Positions 6,331 through 6,600 of a stretch of DNA of 6,600 bases are shown one piece after another. The translations under genes and the position numbers were made by a program. The stretch's first letter is position 1. Every line of letters starts with the position of its first letter. Below the pieces are notes generated by a model, which ran no database searches, was not told the DNA's origin, and was given only the letters and a program-made list of their open reading frames with translations. Source of the stretch: Lachnospiraceae bacterium (GTDB taxonomy: Bacteria > Bacillota > Clostridia > Lachnospirales > Lachnospiraceae); contig JAJPZP010000199.1 of assembly GCA_021204285.1 (NCBI GenBank), positions 4,799 through 11,398 of the forward strand, read 5' to 3'.

Positions 6331-6366
6331 GTAATCGGTATATTTTTGTATACCGGCTACTTTTTT
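6331..6366 (+). terminator. Rho-independent terminator of the upstream operon, overlapping the next promoter's start site
   Basis: Bases 6336-6342 (CGGTATA) pair perfectly with 6349-6355 (TATACCG) around a six-base loop. The stem extends through a G-T wobble (6335/6356) and one A-C mismatch (6334/6357) to three more pairs (6331-6333 with 6358-6360). Six T residues (6361-6366) follow directly. This ends transcripts coming from the NlpC/P60 gene. The perfect inner inverted repeat could instead, or also, be an operator at the start site of the downstream promoter. Confidence 0.65.
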
Positions 6367-6398
6367 CATAAACAGAAGTATAGAAGGAGGAAAACATT

Positions 6399-6600
6399 AT
6401 GAAAAAGTTACTTTGTCTCATGTTGACGGCAGTGGTTGCGTTCTCTGCTGTTGCATGCGGAAGCTCCAGCTCGTCTGAGACGACGGAGAGTGAGAGCACG
6501 GAGACCACGGATTCGGAGGAGAGTACCGCGGACAGTGGTGAGACCTTCAAGAGTGGGGTGATTGGCCCGAGGCCCGCCGATTACGCCCAGTATGGACTTT
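6399..6600 (+). CDS. Lipoprotein, probable LivJ-type ABC solute-binding protein, 3' partial
   Basis: The visible 67 residues start with a lipoprotein signal, M-K-K-L-L-C-L-M-L-T, then a hydrophobic stretch and A-V-A-C. Cys20 is the likely lipidated residue. A Ser/Thr/Glu linker (about 22-48) follows, typical of surface-anchored binding proteins. The next residues, F-K-S-G-V-I-G-P-R-P-A-D-Y-A-Q-Y-G-L, strongly resemble the mature start of branched-chain amino acid type (LivJ) receptors, usually K-I-G-V-I-G-P-L-T-G then A-x-Y-G. Start ATG 6399 has AGAAGGAGG eight bases upstream. It has its own promoter. The rest of the gene, and probably permease and ATPase partners, would lie beyond the window. 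The family call rests on one short motif, and the usual L-T-G is altered to R-P-A. Confidence 0.7.
   Translation, partial: MKKLLCLMLTAVVAFSAVACGSSSSSETTESESTETTDSEESTADSGETFKSGVIGPRPADYAQYGL

Overview
This window looks like chromosomal DNA from a Gram-positive Firmicute, most likely a gut clostridium of the Lachnospiraceae type. The reasons are strong GGAGG-type ribosome binding sites, SigA-type promoters, an HPr-family protein with a Ser46-type KS-L-M motif, a MacAB-like exporter of the Gram-positive kind, a CwlO/PcsB-like NlpC/P60 cell-wall hydrolase, and a lipoprotein with an acidic Ser/Thr linker. The genus assignment is inference. All supported genes lie on the + strand.

Layout: (1) 1-255 is the 3' part of an HPr-like gene whose active-site His is replaced by Cys, followed by a probable terminator hairpin. 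(2) A SigA promoter at 315-343 leads into a 249-aa protein (445-1194) that resembles a degenerate Rpn/PD-(D/E)XK 'transposase-like' nuclease. (3) 1356-5073 is a tripartite ABC exporter operon: membrane fusion protein, MacB-type ATPase (3077-3790) and MacB-type permease (3784-5073, overlapping the ATPase by 7 bases). (4) 5124-6290 encodes a secreted coiled-coil/NlpC-P60 peptidoglycan endopeptidase with its own possible promoter and no terminator separating it from the exporter. (5) 6291-6398 holds an interleaved promoter and terminator. (6) 6399 to the window end is the start of a lipoprotein resembling LivJ-type (branched-chain amino acid family) solute-binding proteins.

The most striking observation is in the fusion protein. 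Its cytoplasmic/transmembrane N-terminus (1356-1574) and its extracytoplasmic body (1587-3062) are in the same reading frame and are separated by one in-frame TAG at 1572-1574. The downstream ATG has no ribosome binding site. As written, the exporter's adaptor is split from its membrane anchor. This is a nonsense mutation, a sequence error, or a site of readthrough or reinitiation.

The exporter would work as a unit: the ATPase and permease form the MacB-like transporter and the fusion protein extends it outside the membrane. The hydrolase next to it suggests a cell-envelope context. No mobile element, CRISPR array, tRNA or rRNA was seen.
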